From UBA5189 sp035631615 (GTDB lineage: Bacteria; Chloroflexota; Limnocylindria; Limnocylindrales; CSP1-4): a stretch of 64,000 nucleotides of DNA. The notes beneath the pieces are model-generated. The model was not told the origin of the DNA. It was given only the letters and a program-made list of their open reading frames with translations, and did not search any database. How positions within the stretch are numbered: the stretch's first letter is position 1; each line of letters starts with the position of its first letter. The stretch is taken from NCBI GenBank assembly GCA_035631615.1, contig DASQIK010000003.1, positions 6,538 through 70,537 of the forward strand. Reading direction: 5' to 3'. A program made the translations under genes and the position numbers. This document shows, one piece after another, positions 1-8,309 of the stretch.

Positions 1-165
1 TCACAGCTCCTCGACGCGGCCCACGGCGAGGCCTTCGAGGCCTACGAGCGCGCCATCGATGCGCACGTGAAGAACATCCGCCGCAAGCTCGAGCCGGAGC
101 CCGCCCGCCCGCGCTACCTGCTCACGGTGTACGGCGTCGGCTACCGCCTGGCGGAGCCGGAGTGA
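1..165 (+). CDS. Response regulator, C-terminal fragment (OmpR-type winged helix)
   Basis: Frame 1 is open from the window edge to the TGA at 163-165. The 54 visible residues match the end of an OmpR/PhoB winged-helix DNA-binding domain: the recognition-helix segment around IDAHVKNIRRKLE and the C-terminal hairpin signature VYGVGYRL. The receiver domain lies outside the window. The stop codon overlaps the GTG start of the sensor kinase (GTGA), so the two are a translationally coupled two-component pair and this is probably the kinase's cognate regulator. The signal it responds to cannot be told from the sequence. Confidence 0.93.
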   Translation, partial: SQLLDAAHGEAFEAYERAIDAHVKNIRRKLEPEPARPRYLLTVYGVGYRLAEPE

Positions 166-1385
166 CGGCGCCGTCCGGGCCGGCGCGGTCGTCGGGCAAG
201 CCGGACTGGTGGCCCGACGAGGAGGCGTGGCCGCCGCGCGGGGAGCGACGCGCCTGGACGGGCCCCTCGGACTGGGAGGCCCGCCGGCGGGAGTGGCGTG
301 CGAGGCGGATGCGCTACGGCGGCGGTGGCTACGGCGGCATGCGCCGCGGGTTCGGGTGCCTGATCACCCTGATGGCGACGCTCGTCGTGTCGATCGGCGT
401 CCTGGTCCTGTGGCTGCTCGGCGGCCTGCTCGGCCTGTCGACCAACGAGGGCTTCCTCGCCTCGCTCGCGCGTCCGGCCGGCCTGGTCGTGCTCGTCGTC
501 GGGATCATCGCGCTCGTGATCGGGATCCGCATCGCCCGCAGCGTCGCGGCGCCCCTGTCCGAGCTGGTCGATGCGGCGGGCCGCATCGAGGCGGCCGACT
601 ACTCGGTGCGCGTCACCGAGCCGATCGGCGGCCGCGGCGAGCTGCGCGGTTTGACCCGCGCCTTCAACGAGATGGCCGCGCGACTGGAGGCAGAGGATGC
701 AACCCGCCGCCGGCTGCTCGCGGACGTGAGCCACGAGCTGCGGACGCCGCTCGCGGTGATCCAGGGCAACCTCGAGGCGCTGCTCGACGGCGTCTACCCG
801 CCGGACGAGCACCACATCGGCCCGATCCTCGACGAGGTTCGGGTCATGGAGCGGCTCGTCGACGACCTGCGCACGCTGAGCCTTGCCGAGGCCGGTGCGC
901 TGCCGCTGCACCGGGAGCCAACCGACCCGGCCATCCTGCTCGAGGACGTCGCCGCCGCACATCGGGCACGCGCCGAGGCCGCGGGGTTGGCGATCACGGT
1001 CGCGGTCCACGGAGCACTCCCATCCGTCGACGTCGACCCCGTTCGAATCCGGCAGGTCGTGTCGAACCTCGTGGACAACGCGATCCGCGCGATGACGGCC
1101 GCCGCTCCCACCTCGGACGGCGATCCGGCCGGGAGCACGATCGCCCTGTCCGCCGGCGTTGCCGACGGCAGGCTCTCGATCGAGGTCGTCGACGACGGCC
1201 CCGGGATCCCGCCCGAGCTCCTCGGCTCGGTCTTCGACCGGTTTGCGAAGTCCGCCGAGTCTCGCGGCTCCGGCCTCGGCCTGTCGATCGCGCGGGCCAT
1301 CGCGACCGCCCATGGCGGCACCATCACGGCCGAGTCTCCGGCCGCCGCCCGCGGCACGCGGATGCGGATCAGCCTGCCCCTGTAA
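162..1385 (+). CDS. Membrane sensor histidine kinase (HAMP-HisKA-HATPase)
   Basis: This 407-residue protein has a basic, Gly/Arg-rich N-terminus, two membrane spans (about residues 65-90 and 105-125) with a very short extracytoplasmic loop, then a HAMP linker. The HisKA H-box is DVSHELRTPL near residue 190, followed by HATPase_c with N box (NLVDNAIRA), G1 box (VDDGPGIP) and G2 box (GSGLGLSIA). It autophosphorylates on the H-box histidine and should pass phosphate to the upstream regulator, with which it overlaps by 4 nt. The near absence of an external domain suggests sensing inside the membrane or through a partner. GTG start at 162. Family call is firm; the stimulus is unknown. Confidence 0.93.
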   Translation: MTAPSGPARSSGKPDWWPDEEAWPPRGERRAWTGPSDWEARRREWRARRMRYGGGGYGGMRRGFGCLITLMATLVVSIGVLVLWLLGGLLGLSTNEGFLASLARPAGLVVLVVGIIALVIGIRIARSVAAPLSELVDAAGRIEAADYSVRVTEPIGGRGELRGLTRAFNEMAARLEAEDATRRRLLADVSHELRTPLAVIQGNLEALLDGVYPPDEHHIGPILDEVRVMERLVDDLRTLSLAEAGALPLHREPTDPAILLEDVAAAHRARAEAAGLAITVAVHGALPSVDVDPVRIRQVVSNLVDNAIRAMTAAAPTSDGDPAGSTIALSAGVADGRLSIEVVDDGPGIPPELLGSVFDRFAKSAESRGSGLGLSIARAIATAHGGTITAESPAAARGTRMRISLPL

Positions 1386-1423
1386 TCCCCACCTGGCCGG
1401 TCGGGTATCGGGCCACCTTGGTG

Positions 1424-1429
1424 TACCCT
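1424..1429 (+). promoter_or_regulatory. Probable -10 box of a leaderless transcript
   Basis: TACCCT lies 7 nt before the ATG at 1437. No Shine-Dalgarno sequence is visible, which fits a transcript starting at or next to the start codon. No clear -35 was found. Confidence 0.4.
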
Positions 1430-1436
1430 GACCGTG

Positions 1437-1793
1437 ATGACCGACACCGCCGATCCCACCACGGCCGCCGAGGCGGCGACCGCCGAGGCCACGACCCCGC
1501 CCCTGTTCGACGCCGAGCGCCGCGCCACCGAGCTCGCGATCCTCGACGCGCTGCGCGCGGTGGTCGACCCGGAGATCGGGATGAACGTGGTCGAGCTGGC
1601 GCTGATCAAGCAGATCCTGCTCGGCACGAACGAGACCGAGATCAAGATGATCCTCACCACGCCGTTCTGCCCGTACGCCGGCTCGATGATCGCCCAGGTG
1701 CAGGAGCAGGCCGAGTCGGTGGTCGAGCATCCGGTGAAGGTCACCCTCCTCGCCGAGCGCTGGGACCCGCGCGACGCGGGTCTGATGTGGTAA
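1437..1793 (+). CDS. MIP18 family (DUF59) iron-sulfur cluster assembly factor
   Basis: This 118-residue protein has an acidic, Ala/Thr-rich N-terminus and then a DUF59 domain: LDALRAVVDPEIGMNVVELALI near the middle and the cysteine-containing TTPFCPYAGSM motif. Members of this family (SufT, PaaD-like and MIP18-like) help mature iron-sulfur proteins. The conserved DPE and the PxCP-type cysteine are both present. A GTG at 1434 is a possible alternative start. I prefer the ATG at 1437 because it lies 7 nt after a TACCCT box and has no ribosome binding site. It stands alone between the kinase and the adenosyltransferase genes. The client protein is not known. Confidence 0.85.
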   Translation: MTDTADPTTAAEAATAEATTPPLFDAERRATELAILDALRAVVDPEIGMNVVELALIKQILLGTNETEIKMILTTPFCPYAGSMIAQVQEQAESVVEHPVKVTLLAERWDPRDAGLMW

Positions 1794-1821
1794 TCGTCGC
1801 GGCCTGATTGCAGAGCTGGGC

Positions 1822-2469
1822 GTGAGCGGGCGCAGCCTGATCGGATCGATCGTCGCCACGACGAAGGGCGACGACGGCACCACGGGACTCCTGTATGGCG
1901 GAACGCGGATCGGCAAGGACGACCCGCGCGCCGAGGCGTACGGCACCATCGACGAGGCCGTTGCGGCGCTCGGGCTTGCCCGCGCCAACCTCGGCGTCAA
2001 GCGTCGAACCGGGACCCTGGGGCCGTCGATCGGCGGGCTGGCGCCGCTGATCCTGCGCATCCAGCGCGAGCTGTTCGTGGTCGGCGCTGAGCTCGCGACC
2101 AACCCCGAGGCGTGGGACCGCTTGCGCGACGGCGAGACGCGCGTCTCCGAGGCGATGGTCCGGGACATCGAGCGCGACCTGGTCGAGCTGGAGCGGAACA
2201 TCGAGATGCCGAGGGAGTTCGTCGTGCCCGGCGAGACCGTGACCAGCGCGGCGCTCGAGCTTGCCCGCACGATCCTCCGGCGGGCGGAGCGGCGCGCCGT
2301 GGCCCTCCAGCGCGACGGCCTCGTCCCGGGTCCCTATCTCATCCCGTACCTCAATCGCCTTGCCGACCTCGTGTGGGTCTTGGCTCGCGCGGCAGAACGT
2401 GCAGAATCACGTACGGCGACCCCGTCACGACGGCCGGTCGTCGCGACTCGAAGGGAGACAGCATCGTGA
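1822..2469 (+). CDS. Cob(I)alamin adenosyltransferase, PduO type
   Basis: This 215-residue protein transfers the adenosyl group of ATP to cob(I)alamin to make coenzyme B12. The family's N-terminal ATP-binding TKGDDGTTGLLYGG motif starts near residue 13. The helical core carries the GTIDEAVAALGLARA segment, and the C-terminal part has the conserved RRAERRAVAL and LNRLADLVWVLAR stretches that line the cobalamin and ATP site. GTG start at 1822. The stop overlaps the next gene's GTG (GTGA at 2466-2469). It is relevant that a corrinoid-dependent methyl-transfer cluster lies about 24 kb downstream, although that process needs methylcorrinoid rather than adenosylcobalamin. Confidence 0.92.
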   Translation: MSGRSLIGSIVATTKGDDGTTGLLYGGTRIGKDDPRAEAYGTIDEAVAALGLARANLGVKRRTGTLGPSIGGLAPLILRIQRELFVVGAELATNPEAWDRLRDGETRVSEAMVRDIERDLVELERNIEMPREFVVPGETVTSAALELARTILRRAERRAVALQRDGLVPGPYLIPYLNRLADLVWVLARAAERAESRTATPSRRPVVATRRETAS

Positions 2470-3203
2470 CGTTCCAGGGCAATCAGGGCGACGGCAGCAT
2501 CGGCGGGCCGACGCCAGGCACCATGCGCATCAACGGCGTCGACGTCCGCACCGACGCGCAGACGAAGGGCGCCTACCTCACCCACGCCTTCTTCTGGATG
2601 TTCGCGGGCCTCCTGCTGACCGCCGGCGTGGCCGCATTCGTCCAGACCAACACGAGCCTGCTCTCGTTTGCGGCCTCGAACTTCCTGCTCCTGATCGTCG
2701 CCCAGTTCGTGCTGGTGCTCGCGATCCAGTTCGGGATCACCCGGCTGAACGCCACCGCCGCGCTCGGCATGTTCTTCGTCTACGCGGCGAGCCTCGGCAT
2801 CACGATCGGGCTGATCGTGTCGCTGTACACCGGCGCCTCGGTCGCGACGGCGTTCGTCTCGGCGGCGGGCATGTTCGGGGCCGCGGCCCTGTACGGCTTC
2901 GTCACCAAGCGGTCCCTGGCCGGGCTCGGCAACCTGCTGTGGATGGGCGTGATCGGCCTGATGATCGCGATCGCGGTGAACCTGTTCCTCGGGTCGAGCA
3001 CGATCAGCCTGATCATCTCGGTGATCGGCGTCGGCCTGTTCACGGTGCTGACCGCTTACCACGTCCAGCGCATCGCCCAGGGCAACCTGGCGACCGCCCT
3101 CGGCTCGAGCGAGAAGGCCGCCGTCATCGGCGCCCTGCTCCTCTACCTGGACTTCATCAACCTGTTCTTGTTCCTGCTGCGGCTGACCGGCGGCCGCCGC
3201 TGA
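2466..3203 (+). CDS. Bax inhibitor-1/YccA family integral membrane protein
   Basis: This 245-residue protein starts at the GTG at 2466, which overlaps the previous stop and has a GGGAGA ribosome binding site upstream. After a 35-residue cytoplasmic Gly-rich N-terminus there are seven hydrophobic segments typical of UPF0005/BI-1 proteins, including a TAYHVQRIA stretch and a C-terminal LLYLDFINLFLFLL helix followed by a basic tail. Bacterial relatives (YccA, YetJ) are inner-membrane proteins linked to FtsH proteolysis control or to calcium leak. Its 3' end overlaps the convergent cyclase gene by 61 bp. The function here is inferred only from family. Confidence 0.9.
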   Translation: MTFQGNQGDGSIGGPTPGTMRINGVDVRTDAQTKGAYLTHAFFWMFAGLLLTAGVAAFVQTNTSLLSFAASNFLLLIVAQFVLVLAIQFGITRLNATAALGMFFVYAASLGITIGLIVSLYTGASVATAFVSAAGMFGAAALYGFVTKRSLAGLGNLLWMGVIGLMIAIAVNLFLGSSTISLIISVIGVGLFTVLTAYHVQRIAQGNLATALGSSEKAAVIGALLLYLDFINLFLFLLRLTGGRR

Positions 3204-6200
3204 TCCGCGCGCCGATCGAGGCGCCGGCTGACGAAGCCACCGATCCGAACCGGGTCGGCGGGGTGGGCCCAGACGAAGCCCTGGCCCATGTCGCAGCCCA
3301 GCTCGCGGAGCCGGCGCGCCTGCTCCTCCGTCTCGATGCCCTCGGCGACGACGGTGATGCCGAGCCCGTGGGCGAGTGACACGACCGCGCGCACGATGCC
3401 GACGTTCGGGTCCTGGACGTCGAGGTCCGTGACGAACGAGCGGTCGATCTTGATCGTGTCGAGCGGCAGCTGGCGCAGGTACGCGAGCGAGGAATAGCCG
3501 GTCCCGAAGTCGTCGAGGACGACCCGGACGCCGAGCGCGCGCAGCTGCTGGAGGACGGCGAGGCTCGCCTCGGAGCGGTCCATGACGCTGCTCTCGGTGA
3601 TCTCGAGCTCGAGCGCACATGGCTCGAGGCCGCTTGTCTGGAGCACCTGCCTGATTCCGTTGGCGAGATCCGGATCGAGGAACTGGCGGGGCGACAGGTT
3701 CACGCTCATGACGAGGTTCTCGTCGGGCCAGCGCGAGCGCCACAGCTGCGCCTGGCGACACGACTTCTCGAGGATGACCCGGCCGATCGCAACGATCAGC
3801 TCGGACTCCTCGGCGAGGGCGATGAAGTCGACCGGGAGCACGAGCCCGCGCGACGGATGCTGCCAGCGAGCGAGCGCCTCGAAGCCGACGACCCGGCTGG
3901 TGCGCAGGTCGAGGATCGGCTGGTAGTGGACGGTCAGCTCGTCGCGCTCGAGGGCCGACCACAGCTCGGCCTCGACGTCGAGGCGCTCGCGGGCGTGCCG
4001 GCTGCTGAGCGGGTCGAACCGGGCGATGCGCTGGGTCGGGTTGCGCTTCGCGCCCACGAGGGCGATCTCGGCCTCCTGCAGGATGTCGCCGCCGCCGGAG
4101 CTGCCCGGCGCCCCGACCGCTATGCCCATGCTCGCGCTGATGAACCACGTCCGGCCGTCGAGGTCGAACGGCGGCTTGAGCTCGAGCTGGACACGCTCGG
4201 CCACGGCCATGGCCGCGTCCGCGTCGGTGTTCGGGAGGAGCACGGCGAACGCGTCGCCTCCGAATCGGGCCAATGTGTCGTTCGCCCCGAGCGCTCGCAG
4301 GATTCGCTGCCCGACCTCGCGGAGGACGCGATCACCCGCCGCGTGGCCGAGGCTCTCGTTGACGATCTCGAACCGGTCGAGGTCGAGGAGGAGCACGGCG
4401 ATGGGCAGGCGCTCGGCGCCGACCAGCGGCTTCGCGACCGCGTCGACGACGCGTTGGATGAGCGTCTCGCGGGTCGGGAGCCCGGTGACCGGATCTCGGG
4501 GTGAGAGCGCCTGCTCGTGCAGGCGGGCGTTCTCGAGGGCGATCGAGGCCAGCTGCGCGAACTTGGTGAGGGCATCGACCTCGGGCTGCCGGAAGACGCG
4601 CTCGGTCGTGCCCGACGCGAGGCCCAGCACGCCGACGACGCGCCCGCCCACGGTGAGCGGGACGCCGACGCACGCGCCGATCCTGCCCTCGAAGACCGGC
4701 GACCGGCCCTCGAACGCGTCGTAGTCATCGACCGCGAACGGCCGCCCGGTGCGGAAGACGTGGCCGCCGACGCCCCGACCGACCGGCATCTCGAAGCCGA
4801 TGAAGTCGGCCATCACGCCGATCGCGGCGCGGACGGTGATGTGGTCCTCGCCCGGCTCGCCGAGGTAGACGTAGCCGGTGCGCACGCCGAGCAGCCGGGC
4901 GGCGCGGTTCAGGATCGAGTCGAGGAGCTCCTCCGCGCCCAGGCCGTCGAGCAGGCCCATCGCCGTCTCGTCGAGCGCGGCGACCAGCTGGTCGCGCGAG
5001 TTGCGGAATGGCGCGCCCTTGGCGAGGAACAGGGCCTGGTCCGCGGTCTCGACCAGGGTGTCCTTGTCGGTCGCGTCGTCCGGGTGGCAGGCGACACCGA
5101 CGCTGATCGCGACATGCGGGCCGCCGCTCTCGTCGGGGATCGCATCGATCGACGCGCGGATCCGGCGCGCGACCTCCTCCGCCGCCTGCCGGCCGACGTC
5201 GGGCAGGATCACGGCGAACTCGTCGCCGCCGTAGCGGTAGGCGCGATCGCCCTGCCGGATGCACGTCTCGATCGCCCGGCTGACCGCGACGAGGAGATCA
5301 TCGCCCGCCGGGTGGCCGTTGCGGTCGTTGTAGCCCTTGAACCGGTCGAGATCCATCATCAGGACGGCGACCTGCCGCGTCGGCGTGCCGGCGATGAAGC
5401 CCTGCAGCTCGCGCTGGAAGGCGCCGTGGTTGCGCAGCCCCGTGAGCGCGTCGCGCTCCGCCTGGACCTTGACCTCGTCGTGCGCGTCGGCGTTGCGCAG
5501 CGCAATGGCCGCCTGGGCCGCGAACAGCTTGGTCAGCTCGAACTCGTTCTGGCTGTAGTGGGACTCGGCCTCGCCCATTCGCCCGATGTTGAGCGTGCCC
5601 AGGACCTCGCCGTCGCCCATCAGCGGGACGACGACCATCGATTCGGGCTCGAACGGCGTGCCCGGGATCTGGACCGAGCGCGGGTCCAGATGGGCGTCGT
5701 TGGCGAGCACCGGCTCGTGATGGTCGACCGCCCAGCCGGTCAGCCCGGTGCCGAGGGGCGCGTCGTAGCCGAGGATCAGCTCGGCGAAGCGGTCGCGGGC
5801 GATGACCGGGCGGCGCACGCCGCGCTCCTTGTCGATCCGGTAGATCGTCAGCGAGTCGTAGGTGACCACCGTCTTCAGGGAGTCGGCGATCATCTCGAGG
5901 ACGCCGGTCGGGTCGAGGGTCGACAGCAGTCGCTCGTTGACCGCCATCAGCCGGCGCTGGCTCACGAGCTGGTGCTCGAGCTCGGCCTGCTGGGTCCGCA
6001 GCTGCTCCAGCCGTTCGGCGTTGACGAGCGCCTGCGCGGCCGCACCGGCGAAGATGCTGAGGGTGGTCTCGTCGTCCGGGCGGAACCGGTCGCGCCCGAG
6101 CCGAGACGCGACGACGATGCCGTGGACGTGGTCCTCGTGGGTCATCGGCACGACGAGCATCGACTCCGGCCCGGACGTGTCGCCGACGATGAGGCTGCGC

Positions 6201-7300
6201 GCGTCGGCATGGGCATCGCCCAACAGGAGAGGCTCGCCGTGCTCGGCGACCCACCCGGTCAGGCCTTCGCCGATCCGCACCCGCAGCATCTCCGGCTCGG
6301 GGTCCGGGCGGCCCATGAAGATGCCCTGGAACGCGATCGGCTCGCACCAGCCGGTGGCGTGGTCGACCCGGTAGACGCGCAGCGTGTCGTACGAGATGAG
6401 GGCGTGCGCCTCGGCGACGATCGTCTCGCCGATGCCGCGCGTGTCCTGGATGCTGGAGAGGCGCGCCGAGAGGTCCTGGATCGCCCGGAGGCGCGCGGCG
6501 AGATCCTCCACCGATGCCATGAGCCGGGCGTTGCCGATGGCCGTCGCCACGGTGTCGCCGAAGCTCCGTGCCAGCGCGACCTCGTCGTCGGTCCACTCGT
6601 ACGGGTCGTGGTGATAGAGGACGAGCAGGGCGAGCGGAGCGCCGCGGAAGACCGCCGGCACGAAGCACAGCGACTTGATCCCGTTCGCGGCGTACAGCTT
6701 GCGCATGCCGGCCGTGAGATGCGAGTCCGCGGCGTTCGGGTAGACGATGACCTCGCGGCGCCGCAGTGCCTCGAAGCCTGCAAGGTGTGAGTCATGCGTC
6801 GCAGCCGCGACGGTCTCCTCGATGGCGCTCGGGAACTCCCGCCGCGCCACGAGCTCGAGAGGATGCTCCCGGGTCGCGTGCCACAGCCAGAGGCCGGCGC
6901 GATCCGCGTGGAACAGCCGGACCGAGTTCTCGAGGACCTCCTCGAGGACGGGCTGCAGGCCGTCCGAGCCGGACAGCTCGGAGGCGAGGCGGCGCAGCGC
7001 GTCGGTGCTCGTCGCGCCTGCGTTCCGGGCCGGCTGGATCTGGCGCAGCCCGGAGCTCGTCGCGCTCCCGGTGCGGCGCGCGGCGCCATCCGCGGTTCGT
7101 CGCTCGCGGCCCTCGAGCAGCTGCTGCAGGTCGCCGCGGCGCAGGCGAACCTCCCGATGCGGACCGTGCCGCAGCGACGGCAGGTCGCCGCGTGCGCACC
7201 ATGCTCGGACCGTGTCGCGATGCACCCCGGCGAGCCGGGCGGCCTCTGATAGCGTGATCAGCTCGGCGGCCGGCGTGGCCGGTCGCGCAGCGAGTGCCAT
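3143..7300 (-). CDS. Multidomain c-di-GMP protein: MerR-like HTH, four GAF, two GGDEF, EAL
   Basis: This 1385-residue protein starts at the ATG at 7300. Domains in order, with rough positions: MerR/excisionase-type HTH (15-60, LSEAARLAGVHRDTVRAW); GAF (105-245); GAF (270-420); GAF (445-600); GGDEF (610-770) with intact RYGGDEFAVIL; GAF (780-930); second GGDEF (945-1100) altered to RFGGDAFAVLL; EAL (1115-1365) with GFEALARWQHPS and DDFGTGYSSLAYL. It should make c-di-GMP from the first GGDEF and may degrade it with the EAL domain. The second GGDEF has Ala for the metal-binding Glu, so it may be inactive or regulatory. No membrane span is seen. The 3' end overlaps the BI-1 gene. A DNA-binding head on such an output protein is unusual. 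Confidence 0.92.
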   Translation of the reverse strand: MALAARPATPAAELITLSEAARLAGVHRDTVRAWCARGDLPSLRHGPHREVRLRRGDLQQLLEGRERRTADGAARRTGSATSSGLRQIQPARNAGATSTDALRRLASELSGSDGLQPVLEEVLENSVRLFHADRAGLWLWHATREHPLELVARREFPSAIEETVAAATHDSHLAGFEALRRREVIVYPNAADSHLTAGMRKLYAANGIKSLCFVPAVFRGAPLALLVLYHHDPYEWTDDEVALARSFGDTVATAIGNARLMASVEDLAARLRAIQDLSARLSSIQDTRGIGETIVAEAHALISYDTLRVYRVDHATGWCEPIAFQGIFMGRPDPEPEMLRVRIGEGLTGWVAEHGEPLLLGDAHADARSLIVGDTSGPESMLVVPMTHEDHVHGIVVASRLGRDRFRPDDETTLSIFAGAAAQALVNAERLEQLRTQQAELEHQLVSQRRLMAVNERLLSTLDPTGVLEMIADSLKTVVTYDSLTIYRIDKERGVRRPVIARDRFAELILGYDAPLGTGLTGWAVDHHEPVLANDAHLDPRSVQIPGTPFEPESMVVVPLMGDGEVLGTLNIGRMGEAESHYSQNEFELTKLFAAQAAIALRNADAHDEVKVQAERDALTGLRNHGAFQRELQGFIAGTPTRQVAVLMMDLDRFKGYNDRNGHPAGDDLLVAVSRAIETCIRQGDRAYRYGGDEFAVILPDVGRQAAEEVARRIRASIDAIPDESGGPHVAISVGVACHPDDATDKDTLVETADQALFLAKGAPFRNSRDQLVAALDETAMGLLDGLGAEELLDSILNRAARLLGVRTGYVYLGEPGEDHITVRAAIGVMADFIGFEMPVGRGVGGHVFRTGRPFAVDDYDAFEGRSPVFEGRIGACVGVPLTVGGRVVGVLGLASGTTERVFRQPEVDALTKFAQLASIALENARLHEQALSPRDPVTGLPTRETLIQRVVDAVAKPLVGAERLPIAVLLLDLDRFEIVNESLGHAAGDRVLREVGQRILRALGANDTLARFGGDAFAVLLPNTDADAAMAVAERVQLELKPPFDLDGRTWFISASMGIAVGAPGSSGGGDILQEAEIALVGAKRNPTQRIARFDPLSSRHARERLDVEAELWSALERDELTVHYQPILDLRTSRVVGFEALARWQHPSRGLVLPVDFIALAEESELIVAIGRVILEKSCRQAQLWRSRWPDENLVMSVNLSPRQFLDPDLANGIRQVLQTSGLEPCALELEITESSVMDRSEASLAVLQQLRALGVRVVLDDFGTGYSSLAYLRQLPLDTIKIDRSFVTDLDVQDPNVGIVRAVVSLAHGLGITVVAEGIETEEQARRLRELGCDMGQGFVWAHPADPVRIGGFVSRRLDRRADQRRPPVSRSRNKNRLMKSR

Positions 7301-7380
7301 CGGGCTCGGCGCAGCTCCTGTTGACACCGGATCGCGGTGCCGATGGCGCGGTGCGGACGTGCACCCCGCCTGATTGCGGA

Positions 7381-7407
7381 ACCGTACGGTGCGGTTCGGT
7401 TCGGAAC
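7381..7407. promoter_or_regulatory. CGGTT-rich inverted/tandem repeat upstream of the c-di-GMP gene
   Basis: Between the HAD stop and the start of the MerR-GGDEF-EAL gene there is a perfect 10-bp palindrome, ACCGTACGGT (7381-7390), followed directly by GCGGTTCGGTTCGGAAC. It looks like an operator for a small HTH protein, possibly the gene's own MerR-like domain. That link is speculative. No confident -10/-35 pair was found in 7301-7446. Confidence 0.3.
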
Positions 7408-7446
7408 GATAGGAAAGGAGTACCGAACGTCGGGACCGAATCCCGA

Positions 7447-8247
7447 TCAGACGAGCGTGGCCGGGGCCAGGTCCGCGATCGAAGCCAGGACGGCGTCGGC
7501 GAGCGGCTCCAGCTCGTGGCGCTCCGCGACGCCCGTCAGCACGCCGATCGTGCGGCCGGCCCGAGCCGCCCGACTCATGCGCAGGTCCGCCGGTGAATCG
7601 CCGACGACGGCCGTGCGCGCTGGCGGGATCCCGAGCACGCGGCACAGGTGGAGGACCGGATGGGGCGCGGGCTTGTTCGGGATGCCGTCGTCGGCGCACA
7701 CGATGGCGCTCATCTCGCCCTCGATGCCGAGGGCCGTGAGCGTCCGCTCCGTCGGATCCCGGTCGTCGCTCGTGGCGACGGCGAACGCACCGACGATCGG
7801 CCGAAGGCGCGCCAGCAGGGCGGGGAGGTCGGTGACCGGCTGGGCCAGCCCGACCGGGTCGGGAGCGTGCCAGGCCGCCGCGATGGCTCCCGCGGCCTGC
7901 CCGCGCGATACGTCGTGCTCGATGACGAAGGCCTGGACGTGTTCGCGGATGCGCGACATCGGCGTCGCCGCGAGCAGGCCATGGGCGTGCACCAGCCCGG
8001 TCGCAGGTTCGACACCAAGGAGCTGGTACAGGCCGGTGCGCAGCCGGCGCCCGGTCGCCGCCTCCAGGCGATCTGCGAGGTCGCCCACCCACGCGCCCCA
8101 CATCGCGTGGAACTCGATCAGCGTCCCGTCCTTGTCGAAGACGAGCAGATCGATCCCGTCGAGGAGGTCCGAACGTCCTGGTCGGACCGGCCGTGCGTTG
8201 TCGGCTGCGCGGACTGGCTCACGGACGTTCCGGGTACGTTCGGTCAT
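7447..8247 (-). CDS. HAD-superfamily phosphatase, phosphoglycolate-phosphatase-like
   Basis: This 266-residue protein has the HAD motifs in order: motif I LLVFDKDGTLIEF (Asp nucleophile and DxDGT) near residue 35, motif II in FAVATSDDRD, motif III lysine in GIPNKPAPHP, and motif IV VVGDSPADLRM. The alpha-helical cap inserted after motif I is of the type seen in phosphoglycolate phosphatases and related sugar-phosphate phosphatases. The roughly 28 residues before motif I are polar and poorly conserved, so a later start is possible. It lies 62 bp after the ABC ATPase gene on the same strand. The substrate cannot be deduced. Confidence 0.85.
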   Translation of the reverse strand: MTERTRNVREPVRAADNARPVRPGRSDLLDGIDLLVFDKDGTLIEFHAMWGAWVGDLADRLEAATGRRLRTGLYQLLGVEPATGLVHAHGLLAATPMSRIREHVQAFVIEHDVSRGQAAGAIAAAWHAPDPVGLAQPVTDLPALLARLRPIVGAFAVATSDDRDPTERTLTALGIEGEMSAIVCADDGIPNKPAPHPVLHLCRVLGIPPARTAVVGDSPADLRMSRAARAGRTIGVLTGVAERHELEPLADAVLASIADLAPATLV

Positions 8248-8309
8248 CCGCTCGCCGGCGCCTTCGCCTGGACCGACCGGAACCGCCGAAGCAGTCTCTT
8301 GGTCCAGCC

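Noticed and set aside
141..2270. Long minus-strand open frame opposite the kinase and adenosyltransferase genes
   Set aside because: It is an antisense frame caused by high GC; the translation is Arg/Asp/Gly-rich with no domain, while the plus strand holds clear protein families.
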